This document shows, one piece after another, positions 7,616-15,526 of a DNA stretch of 38,021 nucleotides. A program made the translations under genes and the position numbers. The number at the start of each line of letters is the position of its first letter. Within the stretch, counting starts at the first letter, position 1. Source of the DNA: Phycisphaerales bacterium (GTDB lineage Bacteria > Planctomycetota > Phycisphaerae > UBA1845 > Fen-1342); assembly GCA_016795025.1 (NCBI GenBank), contig JAEUIR010000017.1:1-38021 (forward strand), in the 5' to 3' direction. Below the pieces are notes generated by a model. It saw nothing but the letters and a program-made list of their open reading frames with translations, had not been told where the DNA came from and ran no database searches.

Positions 7616-9016
7616 ATGGTGGAACGACCGACATCTCAATCTCAATCCATTGCGCCGAGTGCGGTGCTGAACGATCTGCCGCGCCGCATCGGCTTTTGGG
7701 GCGCGGTCGCCATCATGGTCGGCATCACGATCGGCACTGGGATATTTCGTGCGCCCGCCAGCGTGGCCGGCGAAGTGGGAACTCCGTACGCAGCCTTGGC
7801 GCTGTGGACCATCGGCGGCATCGTCTCGCTGCTCGGCGCGCTCACATTCGCCGAACTTTCCACGCGTTATCCCCATTCAGGCGGAATGTACGTTTTTCTG
7901 CGCGAGGGCTTCGGCCCGATCATGTCTTTCATTTTCGGTTGGACGTATCTGCTCATCAGCAAACCGGCAGCGGCCGCCGCGATCGCCATCGTTTTCGCTG
8001 AGCATCTCAACCCGCTGTTTGGTTGGGACAAATTGCCGAATGCAACCCGCATTACGCAATTCACAACTTGCGGGGTGCTCATCGCGCTGACGTTTCTGAA
8101 CACATTTCGCGTGCAGTTCGGCGCGGGCGTCGCCATGTTTCTCACTTCGTTAAAGGTCGCCGCATTGCTGTTCATCGTCGCGATGGTGGTGGCCTTTGCT
8201 CCGCCGGGATCCGCCAATTTCGCATTTTCCGACCACCCCAAGCCGCTACTGGCCGCGCTCGCGCCGGCGATGGCCGCGATTCTCTGGACATATGACGGCT
8301 GGAACGACGTCGGATCGGTTGCGGGCGAAGTGATCAATCCGCGGCGCATGCTGCCGCGAATTTTCTTTTTGGGCACGCTGGCGATCACGCTGTTGTATGT
8401 CGGAGTGAACGCGGCGTATCTATGGGTGACGCCGCTTGATGAAATGCGCGGCATGACCACGGTCGCTCCCGAAGTGCTCCGCCGCCTGATCGGCCCTGCG
8501 GGCGAGAAAATCGTCACCGTGATGATTCTGATTTCCGCGCTGGGCGCGACGCACGGTGCGATCATCACCGGGGCGCGCGTCACGTTCGCGCAAGCCCGCG
8601 ACGGCCTGTTGTTTCGCTTTCTGGCGCACACGCACAAGCTTCACGCCACGCCGGATGTTTCGCTATGGACGCAATGTCTCATGGGCTGCATCGCCACATT
8701 CGCGCTGCAAACTTTCAGCAACCTGGCGGATGCGTTCGTGTTCACGATCTGGATCTTCTACGGCTTGGCTGGATTTTCGCTGTTCATCATGCGGCGGCGC
8801 AATCTGGCTGACCCCGCCGCGCGAGACGGCATTTTCAACTGCCCCGGCTATCCGTGGGTTCCGGCTGTATTTGTGCTGTTCGCGATCGCGATGGTTTATC
8901 TCTCGTTGCTTGACCAGCCGGTGCAGAAACTGAAAATGGTGGGCATCCTGTTGGCCGGGATACCAGCGTATTACATTTGGCAGGCGTTTTTTCCGCCGCC
9001 GCGCCGTTTCGGGTAG
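7616..9016 (+). CDS. APC-superfamily amino-acid permease
   Basis: About 466 residues form a polytopic membrane protein with roughly 12 hydrophobic helices. The first helix holds GITIGTGIFRAP, the glycine-rich substrate-binding signature of APC transporters. The conserved LSTRYPHSGGMYVFLREGFG follows helix 2, and DGWNDVGSVAGEVINP, typical of LAT-like permeases, lies near residue 235. It is predicted to import or exchange amino acids across the inner membrane; the substrate cannot be assigned. The frame is open further upstream (ATG at 7571, TTG at 7541), and none of the candidate starts has a good ribosome binding site. The ATG at 7616 leaves a normal short cytoplasmic N-terminus of about 25 residues. 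No partner gene is adjacent. Confidence 0.9.
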   Translation: MVERPTSQSQSIAPSAVLNDLPRRIGFWGAVAIMVGITIGTGIFRAPASVAGEVGTPYAALALWTIGGIVSLLGALTFAELSTRYPHSGGMYVFLREGFGPIMSFIFGWTYLLISKPAAAAAIAIVFAEHLNPLFGWDKLPNATRITQFTTCGVLIALTFLNTFRVQFGAGVAMFLTSLKVAALLFIVAMVVAFAPPGSANFAFSDHPKPLLAALAPAMAAILWTYDGWNDVGSVAGEVINPRRMLPRIFFLGTLAITLLYVGVNAAYLWVTPLDEMRGMTTVAPEVLRRLIGPAGEKIVTVMILISALGATHGAIITGARVTFAQARDGLLFRFLAHTHKLHATPDVSLWTQCLMGCIATFALQTFSNLADAFVFTIWIFYGLAGFSLFIMRRRNLADPAARDGIFNCPGYPWVPAVFVLFAIAMVYLSLLDQPVQKLKMVGILLAGIPAYYIWQAFFPPPRRFG

Positions 9017-9201
9017 CACCGGCATCCTGCCAATCGGTCGGTGGGGCCGGCATTCTGTCCTTCGCCTTGTTCGACCAACGCCGCAAGCGCGCCGAAGCCG
9101 ACGCTCGCGTGGCGCCCGATCAATAATGAAACCGCTCAATGTCACTTCTCCCAACGGGTGATTCGTTATGATGTGTGGACGGGGTTTGAGAGGAACTAAT
9201 C

Positions 9202-10854
9202 ATGCAATTTCGCGGACTCGCCGTTTTGGTTCTGGTGCTGGGGTTTGGGGTCGCAACCGCTTCGATGGCGCAGGAATTGACCGTTCTGTCGGTCGAGCCG
9301 AACACGCTTACTGCCCGCATCCATGATGTCATCCGGGTCACGTTTGATCGACCGGTTTCGCGTGGGAGCGTGGGCGCGGCCAGTTTCTGGGCATTCGGCC
9401 GATGGAGCGGCACTGTTGCGGGCACGTATGAATTCTCCGACGACGATCGAATCGTGACGCTGCGCCCGGTGTCCCCGTTCTCTTCCGGCGAAACGGTGAT
9501 GGTCATCCTGTCCCATGATTTGCGGGGCGAAGATGGGGCGCCATTGCGCAGCGCCGGCTACAGTTGGCAATTCTGGACGCGCACGCGAACCGTGCCGCTG
9601 AATTTCGTGCAGATCGATTCGCTCTCCACGCGCAGCGTTCCGACGGAATCCACGCGCTCATACGGCGGAATCGCGACTGATCTGAACAATGACGGCTACC
9701 TGGATGTGACGATTGTGAACGAGGACACCGCGGATTTGCGCGTGTTTCTGAATCGCGCGGACGGCACCGGGCTTCTAAACGATTTTCTGGAGCCGCCGTT
9801 TCCGGTCAACGATCGCGCCAGTCCTTCCGAACCGGCCGATTTTAATCACGACGGCAATGCTGATATTTGTGTTGTGAACATCAATACTCGCAGCGTATCG
9901 ATTCTTCTCGGTCGGGGAGACGGCACGTTCGGGCCTCAACAGGAAATCCTGGTTGGCAACACGCCGCGCGGCGTCGCCGTGCTCGATGCCGACGGCGACG
10001 GTGACGTGGACATTGTGAACACCAACTCGGGCGGCAGTAATCTCTCGCTGCTGCTCAACAACGGGGCCGGCGTTTTCGGCGCGCCGACGTACTTTGAGGG
10101 CGGAGGCAGCGGCGAATGGGCGCTCGCCGCCGCGGACATGAACAACGACGGCATTCTCGATCTGGTCAGCGGCGCGCGCGCGGGCGGCTCGGTTTGTGTC
10201 GTTCGCGGAAACGGCAACGGCAGCTTCACGCCCCTTACGCCGCGCGCCGGCGTGGGCAGCGTCTGGATGCTGGTCTGCGGCGACGTTGACGGCGACGGCG
10301 ACGCGGATGTCGCAACGGCGAACAGCGTCAGCAACACCGGCGCGATTCTGCTCAACGACGGCGCGGGCGGGCTGGCCGCGCCGCAGCCATATGCGTGCGA
10401 TCCGTTTCCGCTGGCCACCGACCTGGGCGATGTCAACGGCGACGGTCGGCTTGATTGGCTATTGTCATCGTTCAACGGCGATTTCAGACTGTTGACCAAC
10501 GATGGGGACGGATCATTCACGTTCAATCGCGAGTTCGACGCGCCATCGGCCGCTTCGTGCGGTTTGTTGCTTGATCTCGACAATGATCACGATCTGGACA
10601 TCGCGCTGATTGACGAAATCGCGGATGTGCTGATCCTGATGCAGAACTCGTATTCGACGCCGCCCGGCGATCTGAATTGCGACGGGCGCGTCAATAATTT
10701 CGACATCGATCCGTTCGTGATGGCGTTGGCTGATCCGGCCGCTTACGTGCTCGAATTCCCGGATTGCGATTTGCTGAATGCGGACGCCAACGACGACGGT
10801 GTCGTCAATAACTTCGACATCGACGAATTCGTCGCGTTGCTCGCGGGCGGCTGA
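9202..10854 (+). CDS. Secreted FG-GAP/VCBS seven-bladed propeller protein with Ig-like domain and dockerin-like tail
   Basis: This 550-residue protein has a signal peptide ending near SMAQ. Residues about 25-125 resemble an SbsA-type bacterial Ig-like domain ([22 protein letters not shown]...). Seven FG-GAP/VCBS calcium-binding repeats follow, with loops [54 protein letters not shown] and DLDNDHDLD. Seven units fit one closed seven-bladed propeller. The end is the shared dockerin-like pair (DLNCDG...NNFDIDPF and DANDDG...NNFDIDEF). The ATG at 9202 has AGGA seven bases upstream, and a -10-like TATGAT lies at 9167-9172. A calcium-dependent surface adhesion or assembly role is inferred. Confidence 0.92.
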   Translation: MQFRGLAVLVLVLGFGVATASMAQELTVLSVEPNTLTARIHDVIRVTFDRPVSRGSVGAASFWAFGRWSGTVAGTYEFSDDDRIVTLRPVSPFSSGETVMVILSHDLRGEDGAPLRSAGYSWQFWTRTRTVPLNFVQIDSLSTRSVPTESTRSYGGIATDLNNDGYLDVTIVNEDTADLRVFLNRADGTGLLNDFLEPPFPVNDRASPSEPADFNHDGNADICVVNINTRSVSILLGRGDGTFGPQQEILVGNTPRGVAVLDADGDGDVDIVNTNSGGSNLSLLLNNGAGVFGAPTYFEGGGSGEWALAAADMNNDGILDLVSGARAGGSVCVVRGNGNGSFTPLTPRAGVGSVWMLVCGDVDGDGDADVATANSVSNTGAILLNDGAGGLAAPQPYACDPFPLATDLGDVNGDGRLDWLLSSFNGDFRLLTNDGDGSFTFNREFDAPSAASCGLLLDLDNDHDLDIALIDEIADVLILMQNSYSTPPGDLNCDGRVNNFDIDPFVMALADPAAYVLEFPDCDLLNADANDDGVVNNFDIDEFVALLAGG

Positions 10855-10935
10855 CATGGTCGGCGCGGGTTTGATCGGACACGCTAGAGCGAATTCAGAA
10901 TGCAGAATGCAAAAAGAAGAGCGTCGCAACGAACG

Positions 10936-11844
10936 CTACATATTTCCGCGCCAACCCGCCGGCGTCCGCGCTGGCGGGTACACCTCGCGAATGGCCGTCA
11001 GAATCGTTCGCGCCGCCGGGGATTTGTTCAGCGTATAAAAATGAATGCCCGGTGCGCCGTGTTGCAGCAGATCGATGCACTGCGCCGTCGCATGCGCCAC
11101 GCCGAGTGCCATCACCGCGGCCGGATCGTGCTGAATCCGCCGCATTTCCGCCATCAACTCTTCGGGCAGCGACGCTCCGCACATTTTCGTGAAGCGCTCC
11201 ACCTGCGCCACGTTTGTGATGGGCATGATCCCCGGCAAGATCGGCGCGCCGATGCCGAGTCGCCGGGCTTTCGCCACGAATTCATAATAAAATCGGTTAT
11301 CGAAGAATAGTTGCGTGATAAGAAACTCCACGCCCGCATCGACCTTTGCCTTGAGGTGCTTCAGGTCCGCGTCGAACCCCACCGCTTCGGGATGCTTCTC
11401 GGGATAGCACGCACCTCCCAGGCAGAACGGGAACTTCGCGCGGATAAACGCCGCCAATTCGCCGGCGTATTGAAACCCATCCGGGTGCGGTTGAAATGTT
11501 TCAGCGCCCTTCGGCGGATCGCCGCGCAGCGCCAGCACGTTTTCAATTCCGCCGTCGCGCAGACGCGTCAACACCTGGCTGATCTCATCGCGCGACGCAC
11601 CCACGCACGTGAGATGCGCCATCGCTTCGATGCCATAGTCGCGCCGAATATGCGTCACGAGTTCAATGGTGCGATCGCGGGTGCTGCCGCCCGCGCCGTA
11701 CGTCACCGACACGTACGTCGGATGCAGATCGCGCAAACCCGCCAGCGCATCGCGCAGCGCCTGCCACCCGGTCTCATCCTTCGGTGGGAAGAACTCAAAT
11801 GAAATGCTCGGACTGCCGTAAGACAGCAACTCGCGGATTCGCAT
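10936..11844 (-). CDS. metF: 5,10-methylenetetrahydrofolate reductase
   Basis: This 302-residue protein matches the full MetF TIM barrel. It has SFEFFPPKDETGW at the start with the catalytic glutamate, YVSVTYGAGGSTRDRT, AHLTCVGASRDEI, NVLALRGDPP, GGACYPEKHPEA, FLITQLFFDN and PGIMPITN. The enzyme is a FAD protein that reduces methylene-THF to methyl-THF for methionine synthesis in the cytoplasm. The ATG at 11844 sits just before the conserved region, so the length is normal. Upstream on the minus strand there is a TATACT-like element but no recognisable SAM or cobalamin riboswitch. The gene stands alone: it converges with the FG-GAP gene downstream and diverges from the HzsA-related gene upstream. 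Confidence 0.96.
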   Translation of the reverse strand: MRIRELLSYGSPSISFEFFPPKDETGWQALRDALAGLRDLHPTYVSVTYGAGGSTRDRTIELVTHIRRDYGIEAMAHLTCVGASRDEISQVLTRLRDGGIENVLALRGDPPKGAETFQPHPDGFQYAGELAAFIRAKFPFCLGGACYPEKHPEAVGFDADLKHLKAKVDAGVEFLITQLFFDNRFYYEFVAKARRLGIGAPILPGIMPITNVAQVERFTKMCGASLPEELMAEMRRIQHDPAAVMALGVAHATAQCIDLLQHGAPGIHFYTLNKSPAARTILTAIREVYPPARTPAGWRGNM

Positions 11845-11992
11845 ATCGCTCGCCGTATCCCGATAAACACAGCCGGCCGCGCGCAGCGCCGGTTTCGAGG
11901 AGTATAAGATATGTCCCCGCCCCGCGCATCCCAGCGTGCGCGCGAACGGCCGGGGCCCGCGCCGCCAACGCGAACCGGATTCGAAAATTCCC

Positions 11993-12022
11993 TTGTTTTT
12001 GACATTTCCGAAGTTCTATACT
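11993..12022 (+). promoter_or_regulatory. Candidate promoter of the HzsA-related gene
   Basis: TTGTTT (11993-11998) and TATACT (12017-12022) are separated by 18 bases. Transcription would start near 12029, leaving a leader of about 130 bases before the ATG at 12161. An overlapping TTGACA at 11999 would leave only 12 bases and is less likely to be the -35 element. Confidence 0.4.
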
Positions 12023-12160
12023 CCGGCTTGATTGAGAGTCGCGCGGGCCCGCACTTCCGACTCGAAACGCGGATCGCACCGGCCCGCCGCCCGATGCGGA
12101 TGGGCCGACCGTTCGTTCAGCGCTTGCGACGCACCGTTTGTTGCGCTTGGAGATGGAATC

Positions 12161-14614
12161 ATGCAGACTATTTTTCGAGTGAAGTGGGCATTGCGCGCGC
12201 TGAAGAATCGCGATCGCGGTAGCGTGTTCAGCCGATCGAATCGAGCGGGCGCGCTCGCTTTCATCGCCGCCGCGGGCAGCGCGGCGAGAGTCGCATCGGC
12301 GGGCGATCCCGAGCCCACATACCCGATTCTCTTCGTCACGCAGGTTCCGATTCCCGGTGATTTCACATCCATCGGGTCGGTGTTCGGCAATCACCGTGCT
12401 GCGCCGTCGCTTACCGGCCGCGGCGGCGATCTCTGGATTCGCTACACAGATGGTACGCTTCGCAACCTTACGCAGGCCGCCGGATACGGCGTCGAGGGCT
12501 TTCAGGGCCAGAACGCGATCGCGGTTCGCGACCCGTGCGTCCACTGGGACGGCCAGCGAGCATTGTTTAGCATGGTCGTCGGTGCGCCGCGTCAGCAGTA
12601 CGACTACACGCAGTTCTACTTCCAAATCTACGAAATCAGCGGTCTTGGCCCAAATGACGCGCCCGTCATGACGCGCGTGCCCAACCAACCCGCGAACAAC
12701 AACAACGTCAGCCCGATCTATGGAACCGACGACGCGGTGATTTTCACCAGCGACCGCGTCCGCGACGGCGCAGCGCATCTTTATCCCCAATTGGACGAAT
12801 ACGAGGAAGCGCCCACCGTCACGGGCCTCTGGCGGCTGCATCCCGCCGACGGGCTTTCGCTGCTGAATATTGCGCCGTCGGGCGACTTCTCGCCCATGAT
12901 CGACAGCTACGGCCGTGTGCTGTTCACGCAATGGGACCACTTGCAGCGAGATCAACAGGCGGACGCCGACGCGCGAACGCCGGCCGGGCAACCGTTGCCA
13001 TATGGCACGTTGAACTGGTCGAGCGAGGCGGCCGATTCCGTGCCGCTGTTCGGCGATCGCACGGAAATTTTTCCCGAGCCGCGCCCTTCTCGCGATGACC
13101 TGCTCGCGGGCACAAACCTGAACGGCCACACGTTCAATCACTTTTTCATCTGGCAGATGAACGAGGACGGCAGTGATCTCGAAGTGCTGAACCACCTTGG
13201 CCGTCATGAGTTGCACGCCTACATTCCCGCCACGATCAATGACGACCCGAACGTGATCGAGTATTACGGACAGTTGCAGCGCTTCAATCAACACCCGATC
13301 CTGAACATGCTGCACATCGACGAAGACCCGTCCATCGCGGGGCGCTATTACTTCATCGATGCGCCGGAGTTCCAGACCCACTCAAGCGGTCAGATCGCGA
13401 TGATCGACGCGCAGCCCACGCTGAATCCTGACGCGACCTCGGTCACATACATCACGCACCGCGAAACCGCGTCGCCCGACGACAGCCCGCCGCCGGAGCA
13501 TAGCGGCTTGTATCGCGATCCGCTGATGCTCAGCAGCGGACTGCTGATCGCCTCGCACACGAGCGAGACGCGCGCCGACGCGAACACCGGCACGCGGGCC
13601 AACCCCGCCTCGCGTTATGACCTGCGCCTCAAGCGCATCATGGCGCAGGCGAACGGCTACTACGCCGCCGGCGCGCCGCTCACGCCGCCGATCAATAAGA
13701 CGCTCAGCTACTACGACCCGGATGTGCTGGTCAGCTATTCCGGCCCGCTCTGGCAATGGCAGGCCGTCGAAGTCCGGCCGCGACCGCGACCGCAGCGGCG
13801 CACGACGCCGTTGCCGACGATCGAGTCGCAGGTATTCAGCGATCATGGTGTTGATGTCGCGGTGTTTCAGGATTACCTGACGCAAAACAATCTGGCGCTG
13901 ATCGTGGCGCGCAACGTCACCACGCGCGACGATTTCGATCTGCAGCAGCCATTCAACTTGCGCGTTCCCGGCGGCGTACAGACAATCGGAGCATCTGGCA
14001 CGATCTACGACATCGCCACGATGCAGCTCTTTCAGGGCGACCATCTGCGCAGTCTGTCTTACAACAACGAACCGCGCCCGGGTCGTCGCCTGATCGCACA
14101 ATACTTGCATGACGCCGCCGCGGTGGCCGAGAACCCGCCGGCTCCGAATGACCCGCCCGCGACGGTGCGCGTCGCGGCGGATGGCTCGGTCGCCGCGTTT
14201 GTACCCGCCGATCGCGCGCTGAGCTGGCAATTGCTCGACCCCGCGGGTGTGCCCGTCGTTCGCGAGCGTAACTGGCTGTCGTTCAGCGCCGGTGAGATTC
14301 GCGTGTGTACGTCGTGTCACGGCGCGAATCAGTACGACCAGGCCAACCGCCCGCCGGCCATCAACCCGCCGCAAGCCTTGCGCGACCTGCTCGATTTCTG
14401 GCGCTCGCGACGCGAATCGCCGCCCGGAGACATGAACTGCGACGGCGCGGTGAATAATTTCGACATTACTCCGTTCGTGCTGGCCATCGCCAACGGGCCG
14501 GAATATCAGGCCACGTACCCCGATTGCAACATCGCGGCAGCGGATGTGAATCAGGACGGCCGCGTGGACAATTTCGACATCGACCCGTTTGTGGCGTTGC
14601 TGGCGGGAGGATGA
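12161..14614 (+). CDS. HzsA-related secreted propeller protein with one CxxCH motif and dockerin-like tail
   Basis: This protein of about 817 residues has an N-terminal export signal (hydrophobic AGALAFIAAAGSAARVASAG). The large middle part has propeller-like features (YPILFVTQVPIPGDF, GGDLWIRYTDGTLRNLT, DPCVHWDGQRALFS, IYEIS, HFFIWQMNEDGSDL). These resemble the middle domain of the hydrazine synthase alpha subunit and its many non-anammox relatives. A single heme motif CTSCH lies near residue 723, after a second beta-rich part. The end carries two dockerin-like loops (DMNCDG...NNFDITPF and DVNQDG...DNFDIDPF). The ATG at 12161 has GGAG with an eight-base spacing; the frame continues upstream without a better start. 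The resemblance does not imply hydrazine synthesis: no HzsB/C or Hdh partner is present. Confidence 0.82.
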   Translation: MQTIFRVKWALRALKNRDRGSVFSRSNRAGALAFIAAAGSAARVASAGDPEPTYPILFVTQVPIPGDFTSIGSVFGNHRAAPSLTGRGGDLWIRYTDGTLRNLTQAAGYGVEGFQGQNAIAVRDPCVHWDGQRALFSMVVGAPRQQYDYTQFYFQIYEISGLGPNDAPVMTRVPNQPANNNNVSPIYGTDDAVIFTSDRVRDGAAHLYPQLDEYEEAPTVTGLWRLHPADGLSLLNIAPSGDFSPMIDSYGRVLFTQWDHLQRDQQADADARTPAGQPLPYGTLNWSSEAADSVPLFGDRTEIFPEPRPSRDDLLAGTNLNGHTFNHFFIWQMNEDGSDLEVLNHLGRHELHAYIPATINDDPNVIEYYGQLQRFNQHPILNMLHIDEDPSIAGRYYFIDAPEFQTHSSGQIAMIDAQPTLNPDATSVTYITHRETASPDDSPPPEHSGLYRDPLMLSSGLLIASHTSETRADANTGTRANPASRYDLRLKRIMAQANGYYAAGAPLTPPINKTLSYYDPDVLVSYSGPLWQWQAVEVRPRPRPQRRTTPLPTIESQVFSDHGVDVAVFQDYLTQNNLALIVARNVTTRDDFDLQQPFNLRVPGGVQTIGASGTIYDIATMQLFQGDHLRSLSYNNEPRPGRRLIAQYLHDAAAVAENPPAPNDPPATVRVAADGSVAAFVPADRALSWQLLDPAGVPVVRERNWLSFSAGEIRVCTSCHGANQYDQANRPPAINPPQALRDLLDFWRSRRESPPGDMNCDGAVNNFDITPFVLAIANGPEYQATYPDCNIAAADVNQDGRVDNFDIDPFVALLAGG

Positions 14615-14639
14615 TCGCGTAGCTGAATAGCGCCGCGAT
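14614..14639 (+). terminator. Hairpin overlapping the stop of the HzsA-related gene
   Basis: ATCGCG (14614-14619) and CGCGAT (14634-14639) pair, with an inner GCT/AGC pairing. The stem begins in the TGA stop codon. There is no U-tract, so the terminator call is weak. Confidence 0.3.
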
Positions 14640-14844
14640 TGACGGGCGACTTGGCTGGCCGGGTTGTGGAAAATGCCGCAGTGGGGTGGGCGACTACCGC
14701 GCGTCGCGGCTCGCTGGTGGTTGTTTTATTTTTCTGCACTGAGTGGCGCGCGGTTTGCTACGAAATCCCCCTGGAACTTCCGCCGCTCGGCGCTCGACCC
14801 TCGGTCGGCCGGCGCGGGCGGCAGGTCAAACTTGGGGACACATC

Positions 14845-15252
14845 ATGGTTGCGGCTCACACATTTCTGAACGTGCGCCGTTCGTGGCGCGGCTTGCCCTT
14901 GATCCTCATCGCATCCGGAGTGCTTGCCGTCTCAAATGGCGCTGAGACGCTGCGCGTGCCGGCCGAGTACGCGACGATCGGCGAGGCGATCGCCGCCGCG
15001 CAGGACGGCGACACGGTGCTCGTAGCGGACGGCGTCTACTCTGGAAGCGGCAACACAAATCTGAGTTTTGCGGGAAAGGCGATTTTGGTACGCTCGGAAA
15101 ATGGTGCTGTCGCAACGTCCATTAATCTGGCGGGGACAACCACTCGAGCGTTCCGGTTTGAGAACGACGAGCAGGCGGACTCGATCTTGCGCGGCTTCAC
15201 GATCATGAACGCAAATCTCAGGCACGACCAGAGGCGCGGTTTATTGCAATGA
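14845..15252 (+). CDS. N-terminal part of a frameshifted parallel beta-helix protein
   Basis: The frame starts at the ATG at 14845 with a signal peptide (SWRGLPLILIASGVLAVSNG). The classic opening of secreted right-handed beta-helix proteins follows: LRVPAEYATIGEAIAAAQDGDTV, VADGVYSG, then LRGFTIMNAN. After about residue 124 the frame runs into LRHDQRRGLLQ and a stop at 15252. The continuation of the beta-helix (GAVYCNESSPLITDC...) is open in the +1 frame from 15209. Dropping one base near 15217 would read MNANSGTTRGAVYC and join both parts. The region is therefore one gene broken by a single inserted base, a real mutation or a sequence error. Confidence 0.8.
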   Translation: MVAAHTFLNVRRSWRGLPLILIASGVLAVSNGAETLRVPAEYATIGEAIAAAQDGDTVLVADGVYSGSGNTNLSFAGKAILVRSENGAVATSINLAGTTTRAFRFENDEQADSILRGFTIMNANLRHDQRRGLLQ

Positions 15253-15526
15253 AAGCTCCCCGCTGATTACGGATTGCATTTTCAAAGACAATAGGCAGAC
15301 CACGAGCGCCGGTTCGCCACAAGGGGGCGCGGCTGTACATTGCATCAATTCGGCAAATCCCATCATTTCGCATTGTGATTTTGTAGCCAATTCGACGGAA
15401 TCGCTGTTTCCAGCTCCTTACTATGGCCAGGGCGGCGCGATCTATTGCGGTACCCAGTCGAGCCCAGCCATCACCTCATGCCGGTTCGTAGATAATCTCG
15501 CTTCGCATCAAGGCGGAGCCATCTAC

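Noticed and set aside
7867-8637. Minus-strand open frame of 256 codons inside the permease gene
   Set aside because: It is a shadow of the hydrophobic plus-strand gene, rich in Arg, Ser and Pro without any motif.
10890-10912. Short tandem repeat CAGAATG x2 near 10899-10912
   Set aside because: Only two copies in a short gap between convergent genes; too little to call a repeat family or regulatory site.
11845-12160. Possible riboswitch upstream of metF
   Set aside because: The gap is GC-rich with some dyads, but I could not find the conserved core of a SAM, SAH or cobalamin riboswitch.
11795-14374. Two long minus-strand open frames (528 and 330 codons) opposite the HzsA-related gene
   Set aside because: They are mirror frames of a GC-rich coding gene, with arginine- and valine-rich sequence, no family match and no ribosome binding site; the plus-strand gene has a signal peptide, CxxCH and the shared tail.
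12161-14614. Anammox (hydrazine synthesis) capability
   Set aside because: Only a distant HzsA-like region with one CxxCH is present and no other hydrazine gene is in the window; relatives of this fold are common outside anammox bacteria.
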